The notes beneath the pieces are model-generated. The model was given only the letters and a program-made list of their open reading frames with translations, searched no databases and was not told the origin of the DNA. Positions 6,546-15,637 of a stretch of DNA of 64,000 nt are shown one piece after another. A program made the translations under genes and the position numbers. This DNA comes from CAVONV01 sp963697355 (GTDB taxonomy: Bacteria; Acidobacteriota; Vicinamibacteria; Marinacidobacterales; DATDRI01), in NCBI GenBank assembly GCA_963697355.1, contig CAVONV010000023.1:496001-560000 (forward strand). Reading direction: 5' to 3'. Positions within the stretch are counted from its first letter, which is position 1, and every line of letters starts with the position of its first letter.

Positions 6546-9398
6546 ATGTCTAAACTTGTTCGCGATCTCGCCCGCAACATCGAAGGAGAAGTCCGCTTCG
6601 ATCGCTACACTCGGCTCCTTTATTCGACTGACGCCAGCATCTATCAAATGGATCCGATAGGAGTGGTCATACCTAAACATCGGGATGACGTGGAACAGGC
6701 GATAAAGATCGCGGCACGCGAAGGAGTGCCTGTTCTTCCCCGTGGCGGGGGCACGTCGCTTGCCGGGCAGGCTGTGGGTGAGGCCCTCATCCTCGACTTT
6801 TCGAAGTACATGAATCAAGTTCTCGAGTTTTGCCCCGAAGAGAATTGGATTCGAGTGCAGCCGGGGCTGATCCAAGATGTGCTAGGAGCCTACCTTCGAC
6901 CTCACGGAGTGCGGTTCGGACCGGAAACGGCGACCAGCAGTCGAGCCAATATGGGTGGTATGGTCGGCAACAATTCCGCCGGAGCGCGATCGCTACTCTA
7001 CGGTAAAACCGTCGATAACATCTTGGAGATCAAAGCCATTCTGGCGGATGGGAGCGAAGCGATCTTCGGGCCCGTGCGTCGGAAAGACCTGTCTTCCAAG
7101 ACCAGCGGTAACGGTCTAGAGTCGGAGATCTATCGGACGGCTCTTGCTCTTGCCGAGGAGCACCGGAGTGAGATCGACCGTCGGTATCCACGGATTCCGC
7201 GCCGGGTCAGTGGATACAACCTGGACGAGCTTCTGGATCCGAATGAAATCAACCTCGCAAAGCTCATCGTGGGTTCCGAGGGAACTTTGGCCACCGTGGT
7301 CGAGGCCAAGCTCGCACTAGTGCCTCTCCCAGGGGCGACCGGCCTCGCCGTCCTACATGTCGGAAGTCTCATGGAAGGCCTCGAGATCGCCGCCGAGGTG
7401 CTCGATGTCGGTCCCTCAGCGGTGGAGCTCGTCGACAACATGGTGCTCAATATGGCACGGGAGTCGGTCGGCTACTCCAGACAGCTCCATTTTATTCAAG
7501 GGGACCCGCACGACCTCATTCTCGTCGAGTTCTATGGTGAGTCCGAATCTGAGGTCCGCTCCAAGCTCGAAAAACTCGAGTCGGGCTTAGGCCGCCGGGT
7601 TCAGGCGGTCGTCAGCATGACGGACCCGGCGGAACAAGCCAACGTGTGGAAGGTCCGCAAGGCATCTCTGGGACTTCTCTTGAGTATGCCGGGAGACCAC
7701 AAGCCCATCGCCTTCATCGAAGACACTGCGGTGTTACCCAAGCGCCTTCCGGAGTACATCCGCGATTTCAAGGAGATCTTGGACAGGCACCAGACGGTGG
7801 GTGCCTTTTACGCCCATGCCGGAGCGGGTTGTCTCCACATACGACCGCTCATCAATTTGAAGGACGGCGCTGAGGTCGAAAAGATGGCGACCCTCGCCGA
7901 GGAAGTCTGCGAGCTGGTGCTCCGCCACGGTGGGGCGATGAGCGGTGAGCACGGCGACGGTTTGGCGAGAAGTCATTTCAACAGGAAGGTATTCGGCGAC
8001 GAGATCTACGGTGCCTTCAAGAGACTCAAGGTGGCCTTCGATCCCAAAGGCATCATGAATCCCGGCAAAATCGTCGACGCCCCAGCTATGACGGAGAATC
8101 TGCGCTACGGTGCGTCGTACAAAGCGCGGGAGTTTCCAACCGTCTTTCCCTATGAGAAGGAGGGGGGGTTCGATCGGGCCATAGAGTTCTGTAATGGTAA
8201 CGGCGCGTGCCGGAAGGTCACCGAGGGCACCATGTGCCCATCCTACATGGTGACTCTGGAGGAAGAGCATTCGACACGTGGCCGAGCCAACATGCTCCGC
8301 GCCGTCCTGGACGGAAGACTGGCACCGGAGGAGCTCAAGAGTGATCGTTTCTACAAGGTCATGGAGCTCTGCATTTCGTGCAAAGGCTGCAAAGCGGAGT
8401 GCCCTTCCAACGTCGACATGGCTCGTCTCAAAGCCGAGTACCTCCATCACTATCATCAAGATGTTCCTTACTCGCTTCGCGAGCGAATGGTGGCGAGCTT
8501 TGACAAGGCAGGACGTTGGGGAGTGGCGACGGCGCCTCTTTCCAACTGGGCGATCCGACAAGGGTGGTTCCGCTGGATCTTGGAACGGACCGTTGGCATC
8601 GACAGGCGCCGAAGTCTACCACCTTTTGCACGCCAGACCTTCGCGGATTGGTTCGAGAAACGAAACGGCCATTCGTCTTCGGCATCAAAGAAGAAAGTAG
8701 TGCTTTTCGACGACACCTTCATGAACTACAACGAACCGGGAGTCGGCGTGGCGGCGACGCGGTTGCTGGAAGCGGCGGGCTATGAGGTGATCCTTGGGAA
8801 GAAGAACTGCTGCGGCCGGCCGGCCATCTCCAAGGGCATGCTGGACAAAGCACGAGATTTGGCGCGGTCCAATGTTGAGCACCTCCTTCCCTATGCCGCC
8901 GAAGGGATCGACATCGTCGGTTGTGAGCCCTCTTGCCTTTTGAGCCTGCGGGATGAATATCCGGATCTCGTGCCCGGCCCGGAGGCGAAAGTGGTCGCTG
9001 GCCAAGCTCTTCTGTTCGAGGAGTTCTTCCAGCAGAACGGCCTCGAGTTCGAGTTCCCGTCTCCGCCGAAGGAAATCCTGGTTCACGGCCATTGTCATCA
9101 AAAAGCGCTCGTGGGTCAGGCGCCCATGATCTCCATGCTCGAGAAGACGGGCGCCTCGGTGAGGGTGGTCGACTCGGGTTGCTGCGGCATGGCGGGCGCC
9201 TTCGGATACGAGTCGGAACACTACGATATATCGCTTCAGATGGCGGAACGGAGACTGTTGCCTGCAGTTCGAGATGCGTCACCTGATACGGTGGTTGTCG
9301 CGCCGGGAACGTCGTGCCGCCATCAAATCGGCGACGGTACCGATCGGAAGGCCCATCACCCTGTGGAAGTGATGGCGCGTGCAGCAGGGCTGATATAG
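6546..9398 (+). CDS. FAD-linked oxidase / Fe-S 2-hydroxyacid dehydrogenase
   Basis: A 950-residue multidomain enzyme of the YdiJ/glycolate-oxidase/D-lactate dehydrogenase type. In order: a PCMH FAD-binding domain (about 40-260, with LPRGGGTSLAGQ and the NMGGMVGNNSAG flavin loop), FAD-oxidase C-terminal domain (about 270-520, with GEHGDGLARS), a 4Fe-4S segment (about 540-640, CxxCxxC in CISCKGCKAECPSN), and a CCG cysteine-rich region (about 720-930, NCCGRP and DSGCCGMAG). It should oxidise a D-2-hydroxyacid such as D-lactate or D-2-hydroxyglutarate and pass electrons to the respiratory chain from the cytoplasmic face. The exact substrate cannot be read. The exonuclease gene starts 4 bases after its stop. 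Confidence 0.88.
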   Translation: MSKLVRDLARNIEGEVRFDRYTRLLYSTDASIYQMDPIGVVIPKHRDDVEQAIKIAAREGVPVLPRGGGTSLAGQAVGEALILDFSKYMNQVLEFCPEENWIRVQPGLIQDVLGAYLRPHGVRFGPETATSSRANMGGMVGNNSAGARSLLYGKTVDNILEIKAILADGSEAIFGPVRRKDLSSKTSGNGLESEIYRTALALAEEHRSEIDRRYPRIPRRVSGYNLDELLDPNEINLAKLIVGSEGTLATVVEAKLALVPLPGATGLAVLHVGSLMEGLEIAAEVLDVGPSAVELVDNMVLNMARESVGYSRQLHFIQGDPHDLILVEFYGESESEVRSKLEKLESGLGRRVQAVVSMTDPAEQANVWKVRKASLGLLLSMPGDHKPIAFIEDTAVLPKRLPEYIRDFKEILDRHQTVGAFYAHAGAGCLHIRPLINLKDGAEVEKMATLAEEVCELVLRHGGAMSGEHGDGLARSHFNRKVFGDEIYGAFKRLKVAFDPKGIMNPGKIVDAPAMTENLRYGASYKAREFPTVFPYEKEGGFDRAIEFCNGNGACRKVTEGTMCPSYMVTLEEEHSTRGRANMLRAVLDGRLAPEELKSDRFYKVMELCISCKGCKAECPSNVDMARLKAEYLHHYHQDVPYSLRERMVASFDKAGRWGVATAPLSNWAIRQGWFRWILERTVGIDRRRSLPPFARQTFADWFEKRNGHSSSASKKKVVLFDDTFMNYNEPGVGVAATRLLEAAGYEVILGKKNCCGRPAISKGMLDKARDLARSNVEHLLPYAAEGIDIVGCEPSCLLSLRDEYPDLVPGPEAKVVAGQALLFEEFFQQNGLEFEFPSPPKEILVHGHCHQKALVGQAPMISMLEKTGASVRVVDSGCCGMAGAFGYESEHYDISLQMAERRLLPAVRDASPDTVVVAPGTSCRHQIGDGTDRKAHHPVEVMARAAGLI

Positions 9399-9401
9399 AA
9401 G

Positions 9402-10034
9402 ATGGCACTCGTAATCGACATAGAAACCGTAGGGCAAGATCCGAGGGAACTTCCTACTCGGGCACGGGACTACCTGTTCCGTCACGTTGAACGCGATGCT
9501 TCCAACGAGGAAGACATCGAAGTGCGACAAAAGGAGATCGTCGACAGGTTCGGCCTCGACCCAACGACAGGAGTCATCGTTTGTATAGGCCTCTATGACA
9601 CAGAGCGCAAGACGGAGGAGGCTCTGACGCAGAAAGACGAAAAATCGTTGCTGACGTCTTTCTGGAAGCTCCTCGATGAGAGCCCGCCCAACCTCTTCGT
9701 GACTTTCAACGGTAAGAGCTTTGACTTCCCCTACATCAACATACGGAGCGCCATCCTCGAGATTCCACCCAGCATGAAATTGTCGGTGCGCCGTTTCTCC
9801 ACCTCTCCCCATTTCGATGTGCGTGAAGTTTTGGCGGGTAACGAACGCCATCGCCGTGGGAGCCTGGACTATTTCTGTTCCATCTTCGACATTCCGTCCC
9901 CCAAGGAGCACATGAATGGCGCGGCGGTGGGGGAAGCTTACAAGCAGGGACGTCTGGGCGAGATTGCCCAATATTGCCTAGCGGATTGCCGAGCCACGGG
10001 TGCCCTCTACGAGCGGATCAAACCCTACTACTAA
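9402..10034 (+). CDS. Predicted PolB-like 3'-5' exonuclease
   Basis: A 210-residue RNase H-fold protein resembling the PolB-related exonuclease family (PF10108). VIDIET at residues 4-9 supplies the first DxE metal ligands, FVTFNGKSFDFPYI (about 104-117) is the Exo II-type NxxxFD motif, and YCLADCRATGALY near the C terminus supplies the last Asp. It probably trims DNA or RNA 3' ends. The 4-base gap from the dehydrogenase suggests one transcript, although no functional link is obvious. Confidence 0.75.
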   Translation: MALVIDIETVGQDPRELPTRARDYLFRHVERDASNEEDIEVRQKEIVDRFGLDPTTGVIVCIGLYDTERKTEEALTQKDEKSLLTSFWKLLDESPPNLFVTFNGKSFDFPYINIRSAILEIPPSMKLSVRRFSTSPHFDVREVLAGNERHRRGSLDYFCSIFDIPSPKEHMNGAAVGEAYKQGRLGEIAQYCLADCRATGALYERIKPYY

Positions 10035-10057
10035 CACCGAGTCGGGGACTGTTCCGG

Positions 10058-10561
10058 TTAATCCGTTTCATCAAGCTTCTCTACACTTCCAACAAAGAAC
10101 CGGCGATTGGCATACAAACCTGCAATGCCCAGCAAAGACGGTAGGGCCCAAAGCACAATGGCGGCGATTGCCGTTCCTCGAAAGCTTGTCCATCTCTGAA
10201 ACGCAAAAATGAGCGGGAAATACACACCGATAGTCATGACCATCAGTCCTGCGGCCAAACCGTAATCTTTTCCACGCAGCAAGCCCACAAGTGCCAACAG
10301 GGAGAGCGGCATGAGCCACAGCATGTCAGCGACCGCCACGCCCCAACTCTCCTGCGCCCAAGCGCGCTCCACCGCGCCTTCGGTGAAGCGTTCATTTTGC
10401 AGGCCCATGTCTACTGCACCGTCCCAGTCCATAAGAGAAAAGGCTTGCATACCCGAGGCGAAAACTAGAAGCACTACGGCGAGGATGGCGAGCCAAATGC
10501 CGGGGGGAAAATGTCCCAGTGTCTTTCGAAGGTGGTCCATTGCGTCATGGCTCCAGCTCAT
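10058..10561 (-). CDS. Small integral membrane protein
   Basis: A 167-residue protein with four predicted membrane segments (about residues 22-42, 76-94, 102-122, 128-152). The start is placed at ATG 10,561, where ATGA overlaps the stop of the upstream DinB-like gene, a sign of translational coupling. The frame stays open much further upstream but that part is antisense shadow. I do not recognise a family beyond a generic membrane protein. It is convergent with the exonuclease gene (23-base gap). Confidence 0.6.
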   Translation of the reverse strand: MSWSHDAMDHLRKTLGHFPPGIWLAILAVVLLVFASGMQAFSLMDWDGAVDMGLQNERFTEGAVERAWAQESWGVAVADMLWLMPLSLLALVGLLRGKDYGLAAGLMVMTIGVYFPLIFAFQRWTSFRGTAIAAIVLWALPSLLGIAGLYANRRFFVGSVEKLDETD

Positions 10562-11397
10562 ACCATCACACCACGTACGGAGAACAACCTCTCTAGAAGC
10601 GATGGATCTCCGGAGGTCTCGATGCGCCGTCGCGCCTCGGTCTCCGGCAAGGCGTTGAAGAATAGTTTCCATGCCGTATCCTCGTCGCAACGGGCCCGCG
10701 CCGTTGCGTGAGGCTTTTCTCCTCGGAAGACCGACCAACCTCCGGGAGTTGCGACCACCGACCAGGTGCCTCCGGCGTCCCCGGACACCCGGAAGACGAG
10801 TGCCGTCTCCGGCTCCGTAGGCATGTCCTTGAATGCTTGGCCGAACGCTTTCATCGAGAGCTCCAACACGGGGTTCAACCACTCCCGCTCGTAAAGAGCG
10901 GGCGCGCCCACCGCGTCCCGAATCTGTGCCTGATGATGCCACCACTCGGCGTACTCGCGGCCGATGTCGAACCAGTTCTCGGATTTCGACTCGTTGGCCC
11001 AGGCCACAGGGAAGAACGCCTGGCCGCGCGGGTCCAAGGACCGGAAGAGCTCGGCGACGTCGGGTCCCGTGACTTCGAGGAACTGCATCAGCACCTGTGG
11101 ACTCATACGGCGCGCCGCGCGGGTCCAATCCGCATTCAGCTCGTTCAAGAACTTTACAAGGTCCCTGTATCCGGCAACCGTTCCATCCGGCGGCGTCATC
11201 GGATGTTGGTCGCGTTGGAAAGAAAGACGCCTCACCTGACCGTCTAGAATGTGCGCTACGACGTCTCGGACCGTCCAGTCCGGCGCCATCGTCGGGAGAG
11301 ACCAATCCTCACCCCTCAAGCCGCGAAGGAGCTCCATCAAGTGGCGATGAAGACCAGGGAAGAGGTAAACTGTTGAAACGACGCCGAGCGGTTCCAA
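10558..11397 (-). CDS. DinB-like / maleylpyruvate isomerase family protein
   Basis: A 279-residue protein of the TIGR03083/mycothiol-dependent isomerase N-domain superfamily. The LxGLRGEDWSLPT start and WTVRDVVAHILDGQVRRLS (about 40-58) carry the conserved helix with His, and EWWHHQAQIRDA (about 166-177) carries the H-x3-D metal ligands. These four-helix DinB proteins bind a divalent metal and usually act as thiol-dependent transferases. The partner thiol is unknown. A decayed fragment similar to its residues 230-255 sits at 56,122-56,180. Confidence 0.7.
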   Translation of the reverse strand: MEPLGVVSTVYLFPGLHRHLMELLRGLRGEDWSLPTMAPDWTVRDVVAHILDGQVRRLSFQRDQHPMTPPDGTVAGYRDLVKFLNELNADWTRAARRMSPQVLMQFLEVTGPDVAELFRSLDPRGQAFFPVAWANESKSENWFDIGREYAEWWHHQAQIRDAVGAPALYEREWLNPVLELSMKAFGQAFKDMPTEPETALVFRVSGDAGGTWSVVATPGGWSVFRGEKPHATARARCDEDTAWKLFFNALPETEARRRIETSGDPSLLERLFSVRGVMV

Positions 11398-11527
11398 GCG
11401 CCTACTCCTTGAGAACGCCTACTGGTCACTGGTTTCTGTCTACTCGTTACTCACCAGGCTGCCAGCCATGCTATCCCACAATAAATGGCGCGCGCGAGTC
11501 AAAGGAGGAAAGCCGGGCTCTGCAGTC

Positions 11528-11591
11528 TGTTCCTTAAACCGACACGTCATTGCCCGACAATGACAGCTTGTTCCCTAAAACGACACGTCAT
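11528..11591. repeat. Direct repeat pair in intergenic DNA
   Basis: Two 23-base copies differing at a few positions (both containing CGACACGTCAT) at 11,528-11,550 and 11,569-11,591, with CATTG/CAATG pairing between them. They may be remnants of mobile-element ends or a regulatory pair. No transposase is adjacent. Confidence 0.45.
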
Positions 11592-11683
11592 GCGGAGGGG
11601 ATAACAGAATTCCCTTTACTTGGTGACTAGCGAAATCTAAGATGCCCTGGTAAACCCTCTCGTCTTGGCGCAGGAAGCGGGTC

Positions 11684-12952
11684 ATGCCTATCAAAGAGGA
11701 TGAACTACTCGGGCCGTTGGTCCTAGGTGAAATCGAACGTATCGGCACGGCCGATATTCTTGTCGGCATTCCCAGTTTCAACAACAGCCGTACCATTGGG
11801 CACGTCGTCAAAGCAGTCAGTGCAGGGTTGGCGAAGCACTTCTCCGAGTACCAATCGGTGATCATCAACTCGGACGGCGGCTCTAGCGATGGAACCCGTG
11901 ACATTGTTGCAGCCACCGATTTCACGTCGATGGAAACCTTGATGGTCCGTCATCGCCTCCATCCGGTGCATAAAATCAGCACACCGTACCATGGCATTCC
12001 AGGTAAAGGTAGTGCGTTTAGGACGATTTTCAAGATCGCTCAGCTCTTGGGTGTACGGGCTTGCGTCGTCGTGGACTCCGACCTGCGCAGCATCACGCCC
12101 GAGTGGATAGAGATGTTAGTCGGCCCGATTCTCAATGAAGGCTATGATTATGCCGCACCCTTATACCGGCGTCACAAGTACGACGGGACAATTACGAATA
12201 GCATCGTCTATCCTCTGACAAGGGCACTCTACGGAAAGAGAATACGCCAACCTATCGGCGGCGATTTCGGCTTTTCGGGGGAACTTGCGGCGCGATACTT
12301 GGCCAAAGACGTCTGGGACACCAATGTGGCCCGATACGGGATCGATATCTGGATGACGACCACAGCTCTGGCCGAGGGGTTCAAGCTTTGCCAATCCTTC
12401 TTGGGGGCCAAGATTCATGATGCCAAGGACCCGGGCGCGGATTTGTCAGCAATGCTCATTCAGGTCGTATCCTCCGTTTTCGAATTGATGGGTACGTACG
12501 AACACGTGTGGGAAAAAATCAAAGGCTCGGAGGTAGCCCCATACTTTGGGTTCGAATACTCCGTCGGATTGGAGCCCATCAACGTGAACACGCAGCGCAT
12601 GGTAGACAACTTCCGCCAGAGCGTTCGAGACCTAGAGCCTGTTTGGAAAGACATCCTTCAGCCGGTTCATTTGGACCGCATTCAAACTCTTGCCGCTCGA
12701 GAACCGCATAGTTTTCCTGACGACCTTTGGGCTTCTGCTGTTTACGATTTTGCTTTGGCGTACCACCGAAGGGTGATGAATCGAGACCATTTACTCGGTT
12801 CTTTGACACCGTTGTATTTGGGGCGTACAGCAGCCTTCGTGATTGGCACTGCAGAAGCCGACTCCGATGAGGTGGAGGAGCGCATCGAATCTGTCGCCCT
12901 TGCTTACGAGGCAGCAAAAGAACCATTCGTCAAGCGATGGAAGGAAAGTTAG
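11684..12952 (+). CDS. GT2-fold glycosyltransferase, glucosyl/mannosylglycerate synthase-like
   Basis: A 422-residue soluble GT-A glycosyltransferase. ILVGIPSFNNSRTI (about 25-38) opens the nucleotide fold, NSDGGSSDGT (about 65-74) follows, and VVDSDLRS (about 130-137) is the DxD-like metal site. IGGDFGFSG near 189-197 resembles the QPLGGE segment of mannosylglycerate synthase. The C-terminal 130 residues are helical, and overall length matches the MGS/GgS group. These enzymes make glucosylglycerate or mannosylglycerate, which are compatible solutes. The adjoining MscS-like gene 16 bases downstream supports an osmotic role. The sugar donor cannot be decided from sequence. Confidence 0.65.
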   Translation: MPIKEDELLGPLVLGEIERIGTADILVGIPSFNNSRTIGHVVKAVSAGLAKHFSEYQSVIINSDGGSSDGTRDIVAATDFTSMETLMVRHRLHPVHKISTPYHGIPGKGSAFRTIFKIAQLLGVRACVVVDSDLRSITPEWIEMLVGPILNEGYDYAAPLYRRHKYDGTITNSIVYPLTRALYGKRIRQPIGGDFGFSGELAARYLAKDVWDTNVARYGIDIWMTTTALAEGFKLCQSFLGAKIHDAKDPGADLSAMLIQVVSSVFELMGTYEHVWEKIKGSEVAPYFGFEYSVGLEPINVNTQRMVDNFRQSVRDLEPVWKDILQPVHLDRIQTLAAREPHSFPDDLWASAVYDFALAYHRRVMNRDHLLGSLTPLYLGRTAAFVIGTAEADSDEVEERIESVALAYEAAKEPFVKRWKES

Positions 12953-12968
12953 CCAGGGGAGGTGAGTT

Positions 12969-13679
12969 ATGTTGTCGCAATGGTACAACCGCCCTGTGGT
13001 AGAGCCCGTTCGGCTTTTTGTCGAAAGGGTGTTCGAGTTTCTTCCCAACGTCATCCTCATGATCGTCATACTTGCCGCGGGTGCCGTTGTCGCGAGGATT
13101 ATCAGATCGCTGGTACGTCGCTTTCTGAAGATGGCGGGATTCAACAAGTTCTGTCAGCGGTCTGGGCTGGGAGAAATGCTCGCGCGTGGCGGTGTCCAGC
13201 AGACACCCTCAGAGCTTGTCGGAAGAATACTCTACTACCTGATTGCGCTCATCACGTTCTTTATGGCTCTTTCCGCTCTGAATCTAGAAGCCACAAACGA
13301 CTTGATCTCTGATTTTTTCGGTTACCTCCCAAATCTGCTGGTCGCGTTGGGTATCGTGGCGACGAGCTACCTTCTCGCTAGGTTCCTGCGCAGGAGCGTG
13401 TTGATCGGTGCCGTCAACGCTCATATGAGTCATGCGAGCGCGATTGCCCGTGCGGTTCAAGCGGCAGTCCTCATATTTGGCTTTGCCGTGGCATTGGAGC
13501 ACCTCTCCATTGGCCGAACGGTGGTACTGGCTGCCTTTTCGATTACGTTCGGAGGCATAGTGCTGGCGCTCGCCCTTGCCTTCGGACTTGCGGGGAAGGA
13601 CATGGCTCGGGACTTCCTGGACCGGACCGTACCACCCCAAAAGGACAAAGAGCCTCCTGACGAAATGAGGCATCTCTGA
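12969..13679 (+). CDS. MscS-like TM-helix-repeat membrane protein
   Basis: A 236-residue membrane protein with segments at about residues 25-47, 85-103, 112-132, 158-176 and 180-202. It resembles the TM-helix repeat proteins (PF05552) related to small-conductance mechanosensitive channels. Conserved pore-like Gly/Ala stretches such as GGIVLALALAFGLAGKDMARDF (about 194-215) are visible in several overlapping pieces. It lacks the cytosolic beta domain of MscS. GAGGTGAG precedes the ATG. It is probably co-transcribed with the compatible-solute synthase. A decayed copy of its 3' two-thirds lies at 56.46-56.94 kb. Confidence 0.75.
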   Translation: MLSQWYNRPVVEPVRLFVERVFEFLPNVILMIVILAAGAVVARIIRSLVRRFLKMAGFNKFCQRSGLGEMLARGGVQQTPSELVGRILYYLIALITFFMALSALNLEATNDLISDFFGYLPNLLVALGIVATSYLLARFLRRSVLIGAVNAHMSHASAIARAVQAAVLIFGFAVALEHLSIGRTVVLAAFSITFGGIVLALALAFGLAGKDMARDFLDRTVPPQKDKEPPDEMRHL

Positions 13680-14271
13680 CGACGCCGGACAAATTGTCAA
13701 GTTTTCTTGCCTTGACCGTGCCGACGCGCCAGCCGAGGTGTCACCGAGCGACGTCGGTGTCCAAGTTCTGCTTGGGGTGAGCATGGTCGTCTTCTGGGCT
13801 GTACTCCTCTTTTTTGTCGCCGCGGCTACAGAAGCACTCGGTTTGCTGGCGGTGACGAGTGGTTTGGGACGGTTAGGCGGCGACCTGCCATCCGTCATGG
13901 CGGCCACCCTGGTCGTTCTCACCGGGCTGGTCGTCGGAAATCTCGTGAAGTCCGTGGTTTTCCAAGCGGCGAAATCGTCGAACCTGAGCTACGGAGACGG
14001 ACTTGCCAATGTGGCCAAAGGGGGCGTCTTGGTGCTTGCAGGCGTCGTCGCGTTGGACCAAATTGGGATCGACAGCACTTTGCTCATCCTGGTGACGTCA
14101 ATCGTCATCGGCGTCGTTTTGAGCGGGATGGCCCTTGCGTTTGGGCTCGGCGCCCGTACCGTCGTCGGGAACATCATCGCCTCTCACTACCTCAACCAAG
14201 CCTATCGCCCCGGGCAGAACGTACGAATCGGGGACGCACGCGAGAAGATCGAGAAAATTCAACCGGCCTGA
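13672..14271 (+). pseudogene. Second MscS-like subunit, start lost and 3' truncated
   Basis: The frame encodes four membrane segments and ends in the conserved YRPGQNVRIGD motif that normally opens the MscS beta domain. It then runs out within about 10 residues at 14,271. In the duplicated copy at 56.8 kb the corresponding start is ATG (56,839), overlapping the upstream stop; here it reads ATC (13,672). A GTG at 13,738 could still initiate. The beta domain is gone and the following DNA encodes an unrelated CBS segment, so a deletion has joined two genes. Confidence 0.7.
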
Positions 14272-14281
14272 CCGACGTCGG

Positions 14282-14554
14282 ACGGTAGTGAATCACCCTG
14301 CGTGGCAAAGGTTCTCGACGCTCCCTGTTGTCGATGATGAAGGGACTCTTTTGGGACGGATCCGGTATTCGACACTTCGCGATTTGGAGCAGGCGCTGGC
14401 ACCGGCAGAAGCTCCCGATACGTGGCGCCATTTGGCGCTGTCGCTAGCCGAGTTCTATTGGGTCAGCTCCTCGAACATCGTTCATGGCATATCCGACATG
14501 ATGACTTCTGCTCCGACGCCGACTCGAGGCATGGAGAGCAACAATGAAGCCTGA
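14282..14554 (+). pseudogene. CBS-domain protein, 3' fragment
   Basis: In frame 2 the sequence encodes FSTLPVVDDEGTLLGRIRY, a CBS half-domain, then a helical region ending at TGA 14,552-14,554. No start codon or first half-domain is present, because the frame merges with the truncated MscS-like gene. Its stop overlaps the ATG of the mgtE remnant (ATGAAGCCTGA), showing that the intact genes were translationally coupled. Confidence 0.6.
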
Positions 14555-15637
14555 GGCAATGAGAGCATCGGTGGAGCTGAGTCGGGCCTATCTTCGAGAG
14601 TACCCGGGAGAAGTGGCCCGATTTCTCGAAACCCGGTCGTCTAGAGAGAGCACTGACCGAGCTCAGAGAGCTTCTCTCATACCCGCCGGACACCGCCGGA
14701 AGTTTGATGGATACACGGGTGACGACGTTCCGTTCCGATATGACGGTACAGCAGGTTCAACGTCGTCTTCGAGGCACCGCGAGACGCATTGCGGATGTTT
14801 TTGTGGTCGACGAAGAAGGAAAACTGGTGGGCTCCGTTCGCCTGCAGCGACCTTTTGTTGCTCGTCCGATGGATACGTTGCAGACGTTCCTCAATCCGCC
14901 CACGGCGCTCATGCAAGCCATGGCGCCGCGGGAGGAGGTCGTGGACGTTCTAACTCAACATCGATTGACTTCCCTCCCCGTCTTGGACCTCGACGGCCGT
15001 CTGTTAGGAGTCATCTGATATGATGCCTTGATCAAAGCCGTCGAGGATGAGGTGAGTGCCGACATCCAAACCATGGTAGGAGCCAGCAAAGAGGAAAGGG
15101 CGCTGTCCAAAGTCTCTTTTGCTGTGCGGAAGCGACTGCCTTGGTTGGAGGTCAATCTGGGAACGGCGTTCTTCGCCGCATCCGTTGTCGGGCTTTTTGA
15201 GGCGACCATCGCCCAGTTCACGGCGCTTGCTGTCCTTCTCCCTGTGGTAACCGGACAATAGGGAAACACGGGCGCGCAGGCTCTGGCCGTCATCATGAGA
15301 GGTCTAGCTTTGAGGGAGGTTCGAGTGAGACATTGGCTTCGGCTCGTCACGAAAGAAGCCGCGGTCGGTTTCGTGAACGGCATCGTTGTGTCGCTTACGA
15401 CATCCTTTTTTTGTCTTTCTGTGGAGCCGCTCTGCTGGACTGGTACTGGTCATCGGGATCTCCATGGTGGCCTCTATGGTTGTCGCGGGACTCGCGGGAG
15501 CGGGCATCCCGATCATCTTGGCGTCGCTGCGCCAGGATCCTGCGCAATCGTCTTCGATCATCTTGACGACGGTCACAGATGTGGCCGGCTTCTTCAGTTT
15601 TCTTGGGATTGCCACACTGTTTTCAGGAATGCTCTAG
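14544..15637 (+). pseudogene. mgtE: Magnesium transporter MgtE, multiply disrupted
   Basis: All MgtE parts can be found but not in one frame. The N-terminal domain is largely deleted, with a frame change near 14,640. The CBS pair follows (LLSYPPDTAGSLMDT to GRLLGVI). An in-frame TGA lies at 15,016, where homologues would have a sense codon before YDALIKAV. The first pore helices follow, then TAG at 15,259 inside the VVTGQxGNTGAQALA pore motif, and a frameshift near 15,410. The last helices (AGIPIILASLRQDPA, TTVTDVAGFFSF) end at 15,637. With two nonsense codons, two frame changes and a deletion the gene cannot make MgtE. The TGA is unlikely to be selenocysteine, because downstream lesions follow. 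Confidence 0.88.

Noticed and set aside
10058..11305. A single 415-residue minus-strand protein
   Set aside because: Only its last 167 residues look like protein; the rest is antisense to the DinB-like gene in another frame, and the ATGA overlap fits two genes.
14704..15261. In-frame TGA in mgtE read as selenocysteine
   Set aside because: A TAG, two frame changes and a deletion in the same gene show decay, and the position is not a redox site in MgtE.
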